NCBI GenBank assembly: GCA_008638375.1 | Contig: CM018041.1 | Span: forward strand, 9,076,627 to 9,140,626 | DNA from: Nyssa sinensis | Taxonomy: Eukaryota; Streptophyta; Magnoliopsida; Cornales; Nyssaceae | Direction: 5' to 3' | Length of the DNA: 64,000 nucleotides | Part shown: piece by piece, positions 1 to 11,863 of the stretch | How the letters are laid out: the number at the start of each line of letters is the position of its first letter | Position numbering within the stretch: position 1 is the stretch's first letter | Made by a program: the position numbers and the translations under genes | Notes under the pieces: generated by a model | What the model was told of the DNA's origin: nothing | Databases searched by the model: none | The model's input: the letters and a program-made list of their open reading frames with translations, nothing else

Positions 1-29
1 CAACGGTGATGTTATACAGACAATTTTTT

Positions 30-1151
30 TTAAACCGGTTGGTCACCTGAGCTGGCAAGACAATCCGGTGGAGTTTTAAGGTCCTGGAGAGACGACGGCG
101 TCATTATAAACACCCACCGGTCGGACCTCCCAACTCGACCCGACCACTCTACCAACTGCTTTCCCCAATTACTCCCTTCTCCATCATTCCTGTATCCCAT
201 TCCCGTCCTACAACTCTCATCTCTAACGCTGTTGCTCGTTTTTCCCTTCAGCCTCAGACTCTCTATCTGCTTCCTGATCTCATCCGGTAACCTGAGTGTG
301 TACCTCTCAGCGCTCTCTCCTGTCTGAACCAGTGAGTGACCCGTTGAGTGCGACCTCGGAAACTTCTCAACAACTCGCTGCCAATTCTGGTTTGGAGTTT
401 GACTCGTATTTACAATATCCTCAGTGATCACTTGCGAATCTCTCGTTTGATCTTCTTGCACATCGATCGAAACATGATGTCGTACTTCACTGGGTTCAGG
501 TCTTGGGTTTTGCTCTTCCGGCGAGTCAGTGAACTGAGTTCCGTTTACTTTCTCATCAGTGCCAGGAGGAGGTGCGAGATACGCTCGGCAGACTGGACAG
601 GTTGAGTGAGAAGCTAACCAAGCATCAATGCAGAGAGGATGAAAGACGTGGTCGCACTTCGGCAGCAACCGGAGAGTCTGGTTGTCTTCGAACTCGCTAA
701 TGCACACGGCGCACTCTAGCGCTCCTCTACCGATCTTGAGGTCTTTAACGGCGGAGTACACGAAGATTGGGAACGAATCAATCACGGACGGATCAAGACC
801 GCGAGGAGACAACCGTGAGCGGCCGCGTCCTGCAGCAGCGGCGATGTTGTATCGCCGGGAATTCTCTACGGCGTCGTTTCCGGTTATACAATGGTGGATG
901 CAGACATAAAATGCGCCCATGGAGAAGAAGAGACAGACTACGGCCACGAGGGCGAGAGCCATCGGCTGACTGATGCTGCCGTCAGTTCCGTACGGGTACT
1001 CTGAAGCTCCCGAACTTGATTCTGCGGTCGAGTACGGTGTCGCCGCTAACAGGAGTAGGAGGAGGTGGAGGCGAATGATTCCATGTGGGGGTGGCGATTT
1101 TGGTCGGAAGTCCCACAAGCGGTGTTTGCTCGGACGGTGGAGATTGTTCAT
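30..1151 (-). CDS. ATL: ATL-family RING-H2 finger E3 ubiquitin ligase (ATL6/ATL31-like)
   Basis: A single-exon gene of 373 residues, as is usual for ATL genes. In order: a hydrophobic leucine run near residues 26-37 that reads as a signal peptide or anchor; a second hydrophobic segment at about 62-87 (transmembrane); the family GLD signature at 118-120 (context RGLDPSVIDSFP); and a complete RING-H2 at 147-188 with ligands C147, C150, C166, H168, H171, C174, C185 and C188. The C-terminal 180 residues are polar and probably disordered, as in ATL6/ATL31. Known family role: membrane-bound E3 ligases acting in defence and carbon/nitrogen signalling, including 14-3-3 turnover. That specific role is inference here. 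The start is the only upstream Met before residue 64 and precedes the hydrophobic run. The 3'UTR is lost at the window edge. The exact ATL number is not certain. Confidence 0.93.
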   Translation of the reverse strand: MNNLHRPSKHRLWDFRPKSPPPHGIIRLHLLLLLLAATPYSTAESSSGASEYPYGTDGSISQPMALALVAVVCLFFSMGAFYVCIHHCITGNDAVENSRRYNIAAAAGRGRSRLSPRGLDPSVIDSFPIFVYSAVKDLKIGRGALECAVCISEFEDNQTLRLLPKCDHVFHPLCIDAWLASHSTCPVCRAYLAPPPGTDEKVNGTQFTDSPEEQNPRPEPSEVRHHVSIDVQEDQTRDSQVITEDIVNTSQTPNQNWQRVVEKFPRSHSTGHSLVQTGESAERYTLRLPDEIRKQIESLRLKGKTSNSVRDESCRTGMGYRNDGEGSNWGKQLVEWSGRVGRSDRWVFIMTPSSLQDLKTPPDCLASSGDQPV

Positions 1152-2464
1152 CAGGCAACGGTAAACAAGAAAAACGAGAAAGTGTTAAATGCTGCCTATG
1201 CCGCCGCCGCCGCCTTCTTTCGGAATTTATACATCGGTTAGTGTCTGATGGTGATGACCTCATGATAGCATTTCTATTTTGACACGTGACAGATAGATAT
1301 GGATGTTTTTTGGCGGCTAACGGGGCCTCGACTTGGAGTTTTTTTTAACGGAAGATAAAAGAAGGGGCCCGCAGTGCAATGTATGGTTTTTCAGAACGCT
1401 GTTTTTTAGAGGGCTGGGCGGTTTTGCGATGCAGTTGATACGTCTAATTTACGAATTTATATTTTGTTTGTATGTATAATTTATATGTTAATTAAGAGTA
1501 TATAATTTCCATATTTATATTATGTCTATGCGTGAAATGCACGTTTAGTTATGTTTTAATGTTTCAACCGTCATGATTAACAATAGCATTATTTTCCAAA
1601 AAAATAAAATAAAATAAGGTGTAGTTTCGGTGAATAAAAATGGTATTATTATATGGAAAGAAACTATTGAAGTGTTTTTTTTTTTTTTTTTATGAAAGCA
1701 TTATAATGTTATAATTCATGTATTATAATTAATTAAATAATATAATAATATCACAAAGTATAAAAAATTATACAAACACAACCTAACAACGGGTAATTCT
1801 ACAAACTATTGGACCTAAGCCAATGCTAAGTGAAAATAAATACTCATATCCTTTGTAGTAGAAGAGTGAGATTTGAAGATATGGATTACCAACTAAGTTT
1901 AGAGATGTTAATTTAACCCGTCCCGTTAAAAATTCGACACTTCACCACTAATGAGACGCGTTCGGAGAAAGTTACGTGAATTTCATTAGGGTTTGAGACG
2001 GGTTGGGATGAGAGATCAGACTTTTCCCCGCCTTGATTATATTAAGTAAAATAGTAAATAAGTTTCTAGTTTGCACTGTCAATATTTATAATAACATCTT
2101 TTAGTCATATATTAAAAGTTTAGACATATTGGATAGAGTTATATATTTGTAAAAAAAAAAAAATATTATTCTAATTCTCTAATAATATGCATATTTTTTT
2201 ATTGTAACACATTTAATGTCTTATTTGAATCTATTGATTATAATTAATTTAATAAAATAAATAAAAAATTTATAATTAGTAGGTAATTTGACGGGACCCA
2301 CCCCATTACTTAATGGGATTTAAACAAATTTGGGGTGACAATTATTTTCAAGGGATGGGGGGTGGAGCAAGTGCTACTCTGCTTCACACCTCTCTCATTG
2401 TCATCTATAACTAGACTAATCCAAGTTGTGTTAAAGGAAAAGTGTGTATGTGAGATTTACTTAT

Positions 2465-3260
2465 TGAAGTTATAGACAACATATTTATTATCAAGGATTG
2501 AAAAATAAAATTTTCATCCACAAAAATAAAAAATATCATGTTTTTCAAATATGTATCTTAAATTTTACATTTCAAATTATGTGATATCATAATATTGGTA
2601 GTGTATTAAGCCATATAATAATACTATACTTACCAAATTTATATGTCAAATATTATATTCAAAATAATGTAATATTGTATTATTGATTATGCGTTAAATT
2701 GTGTAATTAACTATTGTCAGTTTATTAAAATAGGCTGTGCATTAAATTGTGTAATTAATTATTGTGAATTTATTAAAATAAGCTGATTTCAGCTTAAAAA
2801 GTGTGGATCCCACTATATAAGTCCATTCTAACTTAATTCAGACAAATGGTTAGGTTTGAATTAAGTGCTTATTTTTTCACTCAAATACAATAAGCTGACC
2901 TCATTAAGCTGAAACAAAAAGGCTTGAATTTTTTTTTGTTTTTGTTTTTGTGATACAACGATGAGGAAAAAGGGAATCGAACTTAGACCAATTATGTGAG
3001 TAATGAGCATTTACACCACTCGAATAGGATCTCCATCCTACCCATTGAAGTTCTATACACCATATTTATGATTAAGGATAAAGTAATTAACTAGGTTATT
3101 CCCATTTTCCACTCTCCCCATCTTCATTCTTCAAAATGTTATTTAAATTTTCATCCAGAAATAAATAAGAAAAATATTATGTTTCCAAATATGTATATTA
3201 AATTATACATCTCAAATAATATGGTATTATAATATTGGTGATGCGTTAAATTATGTAATT
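2465..3260. repeat. Diverged direct repeat pair, possibly a TRIM-like remnant
   Basis: The segment starting near 2465 (GAAGTTATAGACAACATATT) recurs in diverged form from about 3047 (GAAGTTCTATACACCATATT). Both continue through a shared ATTTTCATCCA...ATATGTAT...AATATTGGT series. The copies are in the same orientation, about 580-640 bp apart. Within the first, a roughly 48-bp block ending in TTTATTAAAATA is itself duplicated in tandem (about 2690-2783). Clean TG/CA ends and a target duplication were not found, so a short LTR-type (TRIM) origin is only a possibility. Confidence 0.45.
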
Positions 3261-3823
3261 AATGTGTTAAAATGATACATTACACATCATTTGAGATAAA
3301 AATTTGAAACAAAAATTTAGAAATTGTAGCATTGTTCAATAAATAACACTGATACTCACATTTATGGGTGAAAAACACATGGAGGAGCAGCCGAAGAAGG
3401 TAATGGTTTAGTGACATTAACTCCTCATTTTCAAAAGAAATTTTGAAAATGGAGGGAGGTCCTTGTAGTTGTGCTATACGTTACTTCATCTACGCCAAAT
3501 TTCTATTTTGGCATTACTACAATACAAAAATGCCATTTTTTTTTAGCACAATTACTATTTTTTTCTTGATAAAATAGCGTGAACCTCACGTCCGTTTGAT
3601 ATTTACTTGATAAAACAGAGTTGACTCCACCTTTAATTGGCACATGCAAGTTGTATTTCATGAATGGCTTAAAATGGAACTAGCTACTCTTGATCCCATT
3701 TTTTGGCAAATGAAATAGCATTCTATTGGAGCGATAACTTTTACATCATAACCAAATTTTAAAAATGACACATCCATTAGAGTTGCTCTAGCAATCTATA
3801 TATTTTTGGAAAAAAAAAAAATT

Positions 3824-4332
3824 AAAAAGTCCTTAAAATAAATTTTTTAGTCAAAAAAATTTATGATACATTTTTTCTATCTAAAAGATTAAAAAAAATA
3901 AACTTTTAATATAAGAAATTTTAATTGTTAACTTTCATCTTAATACCGTTAAAAATATTAATGATTAGATTAAAATAATCTTCAAAATATATTATAAAAA
4001 ATACTAAAGAGTTGATAAAATAAATTATTCAATCCAAAAAAATACATAACATTTTTTTTATCCAGATGTTCTAAAAAAGAAATTTTCACTTCATAAAATG
4101 TTATGCTTTTTCTGGATTGAAGAAGTTATTTTATATATATTTCTAGTATTTTTTTTTGCTAAAATGTATTTTGAAGGTTATTTTAGTATAATCAATAATA
4201 TTTCTCAACAGTGTTAAAATGGAAGTTAAAAATTAGACTTTTTTTTATTAAAATTTTTTTTAGATCTTTTAGATAAAAAAATAAATAAATCTTGAATTTT
4301 TTCGATTGAAAAAATTATTTTAGGGACTTTTT
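3824..4332. mobile_element. Long fold-back (hairpin) MITE-like element, copy 1
   Basis: The left arm begins AAAAAGTCCTTAAAATA and runs through CTATCTAAAAGAT. The right arm carries ATCTTTTAGATAAAAAA and ends GGGACTTTTT, so the ends are inverted complements. Pairing continues inward: ATTAAAATAATCTTCAAAAT near 3971 pairs with ATTTTGAAGGTTATTTTAGT near 4170. The whole unit is about 509 bp, very AT-rich, with no ORF. A second copy of almost the same length lies at about 23,151-23,660. I could not fix a target-site duplication. Confidence 0.65.
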
Positions 4333-6039
4333 AGTAAATTTTTTTTGAAAGTATGTTAGATCTTTCACTCCTAGTCCAAGTGATTGTTTGGTCAGTTAAG
4401 ATTTTTAGAGCTTTGCTCTACTTTGTCCTCCCTTTTGTTTTCCTTTCCATGTTTCACTGCTTTTGCTAGCTGGTTCTAAAAAAAGAAGAAGAAGAAGCAG
4501 AAGAAAAGAAAAAGAAAGAAAGAAAAGAAGATCTCACTGTCCCTAAACTTACCCAATAAGTGTTGTTTGTAAATGACTGTATGCATGAGTAGAAATTAGT
4601 CTTGACTTGGAATGAATTAAGAACAACATGAGGCTGAAAAAGAAATGTGCATAGATTTGTCTATTGATCCCATGTTTCTAATATCACCTTTTGTTTTGTT
4701 TTGATTTAGTGAAGTAACTAAAAATGAAAAAAAAAAAAGTAGGAAAAAGTAAATTTAATTTGTAATAATAATTATATTTTTTTACCATTTTTCTAACGTA
4801 TATTAATTTGTAATAATAATTATATTAACTTCTCCGAAGTTAAATTTAATTACACACAACACCCTTATATTTTTCAAAATTCTACCATCTTTTTCTATCG
4901 CTGACGTGTGTAACGAACGGTATTAATGAAAATCATCATTTTTGTACCCTCATAAAAATAAGCTTGTTTCTACTGAGAATTAGTCATAAATGTCGTTATC
5001 TCCATAATTGAAAGCAGCAAAAGACGAGATTTTTTTAATTTGGATTTTGAGGCCAACGAAAGAGAGAGAGCTTTTTTAGGGTTTTTTCTTTATTTCGTTG
5101 GTTGATGTATCCCTTTCCTGTTCTTTGATCACTACCATAATTTTCATAATTCCCATTCGAATTGATCAACCTCATTTCTTATTTCTTTATTTCGTTGGTT
5201 CATCCGGTCATTATGATCAACAAGAAAGCAGCTTCGTAACCCTAACAAGTACTCTTAGCAACAATTAGTCGAAGCGCAACATCAAGCAATAAGGCACATA
5301 CTGTTTGACTCTCTTATAATTAATATTTAAAAAGTTAATAATATTTAATAATTAATAAATTTTAAAAAATTAACTTTATTTTATAGTGTATAATTAATAA
5401 TTCTATTACTTAATAACTATTTTTTTTTCAAAAAATTCTTTATAATATTAATTATTAGAGAGATAAAATAGTTATATATGTAGTTATATGTATTTCATCT
5501 ATGACATGTCTTTGTAATTATATTTATTAATTTTACATAATTGAAGTTAAAAGTATTGTAAATAAGAAAAATTATAAAATAGGAAAATAAAGAAATATAA
5601 ATTCTTTACTTGAAATGGACATTTAGAGTTTTTTTATGTCATAAGTTAAATATTATATGTAATTTTTATAAAAAAACTAAAATGGTATTTATCATAAATT
5701 GCACACAAGGTCTTATTTTTGTATCAAAAATAATTTATAAGTAAGAAACATTTATTAGTTAATGAAAGTATGAGAAAACTTAATAATTAATAAATTTTCA
5801 ATCTCCCATATCAATTAATTATAAAAGAGTTAATTGTATGTTTCTTCACAGCCTATGTTTAATTTCTGAAATTGGAATTTTTTTTAGGGTTTCTGAAATT
5901 AGGGTTTAATGTTTTCTAAAAATCAGGGTCTAGGGTTTTCTGAAATTGGGGGTTTATGATTTTTTGAAATAAGGTTTTACTCAATTAAGAGTTAAGGGTA
6001 AATCGCTCTTTTACATCCAAAAAAGGGAAAAAAGGGTGG

Positions 6040-7080
6040 ATGGGCATAAAAATTAACTTGGAGAAGGTGTATGATAGACTTAAATGGGATTTTGTGGAGT
6101 GTGTGATGAAAAAATTAAGCTTTCATAAGATTTTCATCAACTGAATTCATTGTTGTATTTCATCTGTATCATTCCAGGTATTAATCAACGGTACCCCCTC
6201 GAAGGAATTTAAGCCTTCACGTTGTATTAGACAAGGCAATCCTTTGTCACCGTATTTGTTTATATTGTGTATGGAGAGTTTATCTTCGTTATTAGATTTT
6301 GTAATGAATAGTAAAAGGAAGAGAGACATTGGGATTAAAATGAGTCAAAAGAGAAAACTTATTAGCCATATTCTATTTGTGGATGATTGTTTGATTTTTG
6401 GTATGGCGTCGAAATCAACATGTTACAATTAAGAGGATCCTTGAGATTTTTGGCAAAGTTTCGGTTCAATTAGTGAATTTTAATAAGTCTAGTATCTTCT
6501 TTTCAAAAAAATGTCAAGCGAGAGGATAGAAATATCATTAAAGATACTATTGAGGGCCACTTAGAAAAATACCTTGGGACTCATTGGTTAGAGTCAAAGA
6601 CAAAATGTGAGTATTTAGGGGTATGGATGGCTAAAAGCCTTTCTAAAGCCGTGAGATTTTTCAGGTGGATTCCACCTATTGGACAAAAGAAATTGAATTT
6701 TAATGGTTCAAAAATAGGAAATAGTAATTCATGAGGAGTGTGTGTTATTGTTAGAGATAAGAGAGGTCAGATTTTCTGTGTGTTATCCAGTTAGAGTGAT
6801 GGAAAGTTTTCTATACCTTAGTTGGAAGCTCTTGCTCTACATGAGGGTTTGTTAATAATTGATTTCCAAGATGGTAAATATCTCGAAATTGAAGGGGATT
6901 CTAAGGTAGTTATTAATAGTTTCTTGGGTATTCTAAAAATATTCATGAATGGAGATCTAAAATTGTGTGGCTGAATGGCTTTCCTTCAGGATTACATTCT
7001 ATTGTCTTTGATGATGTTAGGTGTAGAGTTTCAGAGAGAGAATTCTAATATTAACAAAAAAAAAAAACATTCTCAATGGT
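6040..7080 (+). mobile_element. Degenerate LINE (non-LTR retrotransposon): RT and RNase H remnants
   Basis: Broken reading frames translate to reverse-transcriptase palm motifs: INLEKVYDRLKWDF near 6050-6090, INGTPSKEF near 6184, RQGNPLSPYLFI at about 6228-6262, and a decayed catalytic box FVDDCLIF near 6379-6402, where A of the usual FADD has become V. From about 6730 another frame gives a plant LINE-type RNase H segment (VIVRDKRGQIF, then ...EIEGDSKVVINS). The region between has lost much of the RT thumb, so the copy is internally deleted. Stops and frameshifts make it inactive. An A-rich stretch at about 7058-7069 may be a tail. Confidence 0.75.
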
Positions 7081-7285
7081 AAAATTGGAACATAACAAAA
7101 TTTTCAAGGTGATGCAATCTTTTCGTTGACCATCTCTGACAACTAACATGGGTGATTTTGTTACAAGCATATGAATCTCAGGGAAGGATGGTGAAATTTA
7201 AAAAATGTGGGAGTGATGTGTGGGATTAGGTCTAACATTAGGGAAGGTTAATGTAATTACCCTAATACATAAGTACTACAATAGT

Positions 7286-7299
<14 letters not shown>

Positions 7300-7316
<17 letters not shown>

Positions 7317-8955
7317 CTATAATAGTTGTTGGTTTTGATCCATTCTCAAGGGTTGTGTGGGTGCTGCTCCAAATGTCTAAAAATTCATTTGAAAAGAAAA
7401 TAATTCACAATTATTTTTTTTAGGAAATGTATTGTTTTGTGTTTTGAAAAGAAAAGTCAATACAAATATAATTTTAAAACTTGGCCAAACGAGCAAGCAT
7501 GTTTCCCAGTACAACTTTTACAAATGTGTTAGTTCTAAAGGTTTCAACTAAGAGCATTTCAATAATTTTGATAATAATAAAATATTGTCCATGTGAACTT
7601 ATCTTTTATCTAGTAACAATATAAATAAGTCATCTAGGTCAAAAAAGAATGTTGACCAAGAAATGATAAAGTCCATCAACCTTAAGGACTCCACTCAAGT
7701 ATTAGTTTCAAAATCAAAATCCAATTACGTAAAATGTACTCATGATGATCCAAGCAATTGAACACACTTAAATCCAAGAAATCAAGACAAGTCACGTGAA
7801 TACTTTTCATTTTTCTTATTTTAGATTTTGAGTGATTTTGGATTAAATTGATCATTAGTCGTAAACTCTTACTATTTAAAATAATTATCTAGAACCAATC
7901 CTAAAATGATTTTTTAAAACAACACATTACTATGCTCTACATTTTGAAAAATAAAATACTGTGAAAATAAGCAAAAAGGTCAATTCTGTCAAAACTAGTC
8001 GACCAATTTCAAGAATCAGTCAACTGATTCTTAAGGCTTATTTTTATACTAAACAAACTAGTCAACCAGTTCCTAAAATTAGTCGACTGAGTGACCATTT
8101 CAAGTACACGACCTGAACAATTGTCCAAAATAACTTACCTAAATACAAATTCAGTCGATTGACTTCTAAAGGCAAAAATAGTGTACAACAGAACCAATCG
8201 GCTAACTTTAAGAACCAATCGATTGATTGTTCTTAAACACATGAACCTTAAACCTTTTGGATAAATCAGTTAAGTTGATCAGTCAACTGGATCTTGATCT
8301 AGTTGACTGATTGATGATTTTAGTCAACTGCTTTTGTCGATTTGACAATCAAAAATTTAAATTTTGAACATATGAAAAAGTAACAACTTTATTTTGAAAT
8401 GCAACGACAATATTCATTGGAAGGTTATAAATAGAGATTCTCTAAAGCATTTATTGTTATCTCTTTACAAACTTATACTTCTACATCTCTATTCTTGACT
8501 TTAGATTTGATTATTGAAAACCTAGATCTAAAAATTCTACTCATCTTAAATACTCTGAAATTACATTTGATCAATCTATAGAGATCAAGCATTTATTACA
8601 CCAATTTACTCTTGAAGAGAATGCTTGTTAGTAAACAAACTTTATATTTTTTCATTGCGATGAGATTTGTTACTAAGTGCTACCATTGTAAAGTAAAATT
8701 GGATATTTTGCTTGACAAAAAGTTAAGAACTCTTGTTATAAAGGTTTGACTTCTACTTGTAAGGAGACCAAAATAGTGAAAAAAAATTCAAGTAGGGAAG
8801 CTTAGGTCAAAGACGTAGGAAGTTTTTGAACTTCCTAGAAATCATTGTGTTTGCTTTCCATACTTTTTTACATACTTGTGCATTTCTTGCATTTATCTTT
8901 AAAATTTGTAAAAATTGTCAATATTTATAAAATACCCTATTCCCCACCCATCTAA
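7300..8955 (+). mobile_element. Copia-like LTR remnant (plus orientation, boundaries uncertain)
   Basis: The segment at about 8,700-8,950 has the order of landmarks I associate with the 3' part of certain plant Copia LTRs: AAGAACTCTTGTTATAAAGG, an AAGGAGACCAAAATAGTGAA block, a GACGTAGGAAG block, then CCCTATTCCCCACCCATCTA close to the usual CCTATTCACCCCCCTCTAG end. Upstream (7,980-8,340) many short words of the type AGTCGACTGATT / AGTCAACTG recur. There is no ORF and no partner LTR. Identification rests on remembered family character, so it needs a repeat-library search. Confidence 0.4.
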
Positions 8956-9938
8956 AGTGAATATCTTGATAACAAAATGTAAAGGCAAAAATGAAAGTAC
9001 AAAAGCTCCCCAAACCGTTTCTTAGTACAACTTAACCATTAAATGCGGTTTGAATTAAGGTAGTAAGTTTAGCCTTTTTTTTTTATTTAGTTTGTCAAAC
9101 TCTATTATAAATACTCATATTTAATAGTTGTCAAACACTTTATTTATATGACTAAAATATACTTATATATTATACTAACATTCGCTATCTTTTCATAAAT
9201 CACAAGGGTTGGTGTAATTACTTTTTTGAGTAAAATAATAAATACATTTTTTCTTTAAAATCCATCTCTCAACAATTTTAACAAAAAAAGTCAGTATAAT
9301 AACAAAAATCACATAATAAGTCTTCATAGTTGTCTAAAAGATAAGCCCTTCGCAGAGGATTTGATGAAAAATGGATTCATTGAGGTGATTATATTGTTAC
9401 TTAAGATTCCAGTGTGCTCTTCCTCTCCATCTCATATCTGCCGCCAAAGGAAGCACCGATACAAAATAACGTACTTCACTAAATGACGATTCATGACTCT
9501 AATAGAAAATAAACAACAAAGAGATGCTAATCTGTAAACATATGTAGGTCCAAAAAAGAGAAAAACAACAAAAACATGACGCGGCCGGCACATGATACAG
9601 AGCCTCGCCGATCATGACACAGCAAAGATACAATTGCTAATTTTGTAATACAAACAAAAACAAAAACAAAATTACACAAGATCAGAAAGAAACTGACCGG
9701 AAATTTATTTCTACGTACACTAAAGATAACATATCTTACACCAGTGGTCATTTTTATTCCCTCCATGGACCATAACAGACACTGAGTGCTCATTGCAAAG
9801 GCAAACCACTCAAAAGTTACTGAGACTGACATTATACACTTTGTAAAGGAGGAAAAATGAAAAGAAATGAGAAAGAACAAACACATATCAAATTCAAACA
9901 TAATTACTGACCCCTAAATATAATCTCACACCACACCT

Positions 9939-11863
9939 TCACATAACTATTTCTGGCTTCAAAATGCTGGATTTGATCTCCTTGTGGGATAGAACTACGC
10001 CCCCGTTGCTGTAAATTTCATCACGAACATGAACATCTTCTCCTAGAATGGTCATGTTCTCTACACGAGCCCACTGTCCAACAGTTGAATGCCAACCAAT
10101 AATACTACTGGAAAGGCATGCATGTTTCTTGATGCGAACTCCACGCATTACTGTGCAACGAGAGAGTCTAACTCCAGACTCAATCACACAACCTGAGCCA
10201 ATTGAAACATCAGGCCCAATCAAACATCCTTCTCCAATTTGGGCACTCTCATCCACCAGGACATTTCCTACTATATGGGATCCAGTAGCCAATTTAGATG
10301 GAGATTTCTGTTTCAATGAGTCTAGGTAGAGTCTCAGACCAGTGATGTAATCCCTTGGCTGTCCAACGTCCATCCAAAACCCTGGTAAAACCATAGCATG
10401 GAGCTTTTTCTCTGCTGCAATTTTCGGGAAGACCTCTTTTTCAATTGAGGTGGGCTTCAATTCAATTCTATCAAGAACAGATGGGTCCAGCAGGTAAATC
10501 CCAGCATTGATCTTGTTACCCACGAATAATTTTGGTTTTTCTACAAAATTTTGAACCTGCCCCGTTGATTCCTCCATAACAACCACACCATATTTTGATG
10601 GCTCATCCACCTATATCAATCAACCAAATGATTTTCAGTCATCCAACTTTGATTTAAAAGGTCACAAAAATGTCTACGAACATCCAACAATAATCTCATA
10701 ATAGAAATATTTAGATTCCATTTACCTTGGTTACCATTATGGAAGCCTCACCCCCATGGGATTTGTGGAATTCAATCATCTCTTTGAGAGGATACTCACT
10801 GATAACATCACTGTTAAGAACAAAAATTGGCTCACCAGAACCATCAATCAGTTTGTCCCTAGCCAGAGCCAGAGGACCAGCAGTGCCAAGTGGCTCAGTC
10901 TCTTGTGAGCAGGTGATTTTGATCCCAAGCTTTGTTTCAATTTCCTTTACAAAATTCAGCATCACCTGAATGAACAAGGTGTTCCAATTATAAGTAGTTC
11001 ATCTGCATCAACCGTCTTTGCAAACAAATGAAGATTATAGTATACAGAAAGGCCCCTATTTTACCTCAGGTTGGTAACTGATAGCCAGAACCACTTCATT
11101 CACTCCAATAGCCTCGAGAGCCTCAATCTGATATAAGCAAAAGACATAACACATCAACCAATGATTAAGTCACACATGCAGGTGTGTGAACACGCAGAGG
11201 GAAAAAGAGAGAGAGATAGAGTGGGAACACAAACTATACAGCAGTCAGAACAGGGATCATAGTGTATGGGGATATTCATGACATATTATTATATTTTTCT
11301 CCTCAATCAGACAGAAGTTCTTTTCATGAAGATTTTTAAGGAAAACTAGAAGTAAGAATATTATGACATAGTATAGTCACAACAAATTAAAAAATATTCT
11401 GATTTGTTAAATCAAAAAATAATTCCCTTCTCATAAATAATTCATACATTGAAATCTAAAATTCAAGAAATCAGGATTAGCAAGTAACATGTCTAGGATT
11501 TGAGACCTTCAAATTTTACAGTAATTTTTTTTTTCACAATTGAGAATTACAAACATGGAAATAAATAAGAAACAGAAATATTTGAAAGGAAAACAAAAAT
11601 CCCAAGGGATACCATGTACATATTGTTCGATGTTAACACTATAAAACTGAAAGCAACTACACAGAGAAGACAATCAACAAAGAGTGTATTTCCAATTTAT
11701 CATATATAAATTAAACATGAAAAGTTGTAGGACATGCCTGGCAAAATTATACCTGATGCAGGATCATGGGTTTATTGGCAAACTCTACAAGCGGCTTTGG
11801 GACACTAAGTGTCAATGGCCTCAATCGAGTTCCAAACCCTCCAACGAGAATAAGTGCCTTCAT
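9939..11863 (-). CDS. CYT1: Mannose-1-phosphate guanylyltransferase (GDP-mannose pyrophosphorylase, CYT1/VTC1)
   Basis: Four exons join in phase: 11863-11753 (37 codons), 11127-11065 (21), 10965-10726 (80) and 10610-9939 (223 plus stop). All have GT-AG borders. The product is 361 residues, the usual length of plant CYT1/VTC1. It makes GDP-mannose from mannose-1-phosphate and GTP in the cytosol, feeding ascorbate, cell-wall polysaccharide and N-glycan synthesis. Visible motifs: the nucleotidyltransferase loop [11 protein letters not shown] at 8-18, VPKP at 21-24, FVEKP at 160-164, FWMDVGQP near 215-222, and a C-terminal left-handed beta-helix of hexapeptide repeats ending [10 protein letters not shown]. 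The start is fixed by the conserved MKALILVGG. No broken frame or missing key residue is seen. A 5'UTR intron is likely (see separate entry). Confidence 0.97.

Larger units (their letters stand above)
1152..5999. other. Intergenic spacer, AT-rich
   Basis: No convincing coding region. The first 250 bp would hold the promoter and 5'UTR of the minus-strand ATL gene, but I see no clear TATA box. The rest holds poly-A/T runs, a direct-repeat pair (about 2465-2760 and 3047-3260) and a long fold-back element (3824-4332). A purine-rich stretch lies near 4480-4530. Confidence 0.6.

Noticed and set aside
8000..8340. Recurrent AGTCGACTGATT-like words as a possible CRISPR or regulatory array
   Set aside because: Spacing is irregular, words vary, and this is nuclear plant DNA. 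It fits an LTR region better.
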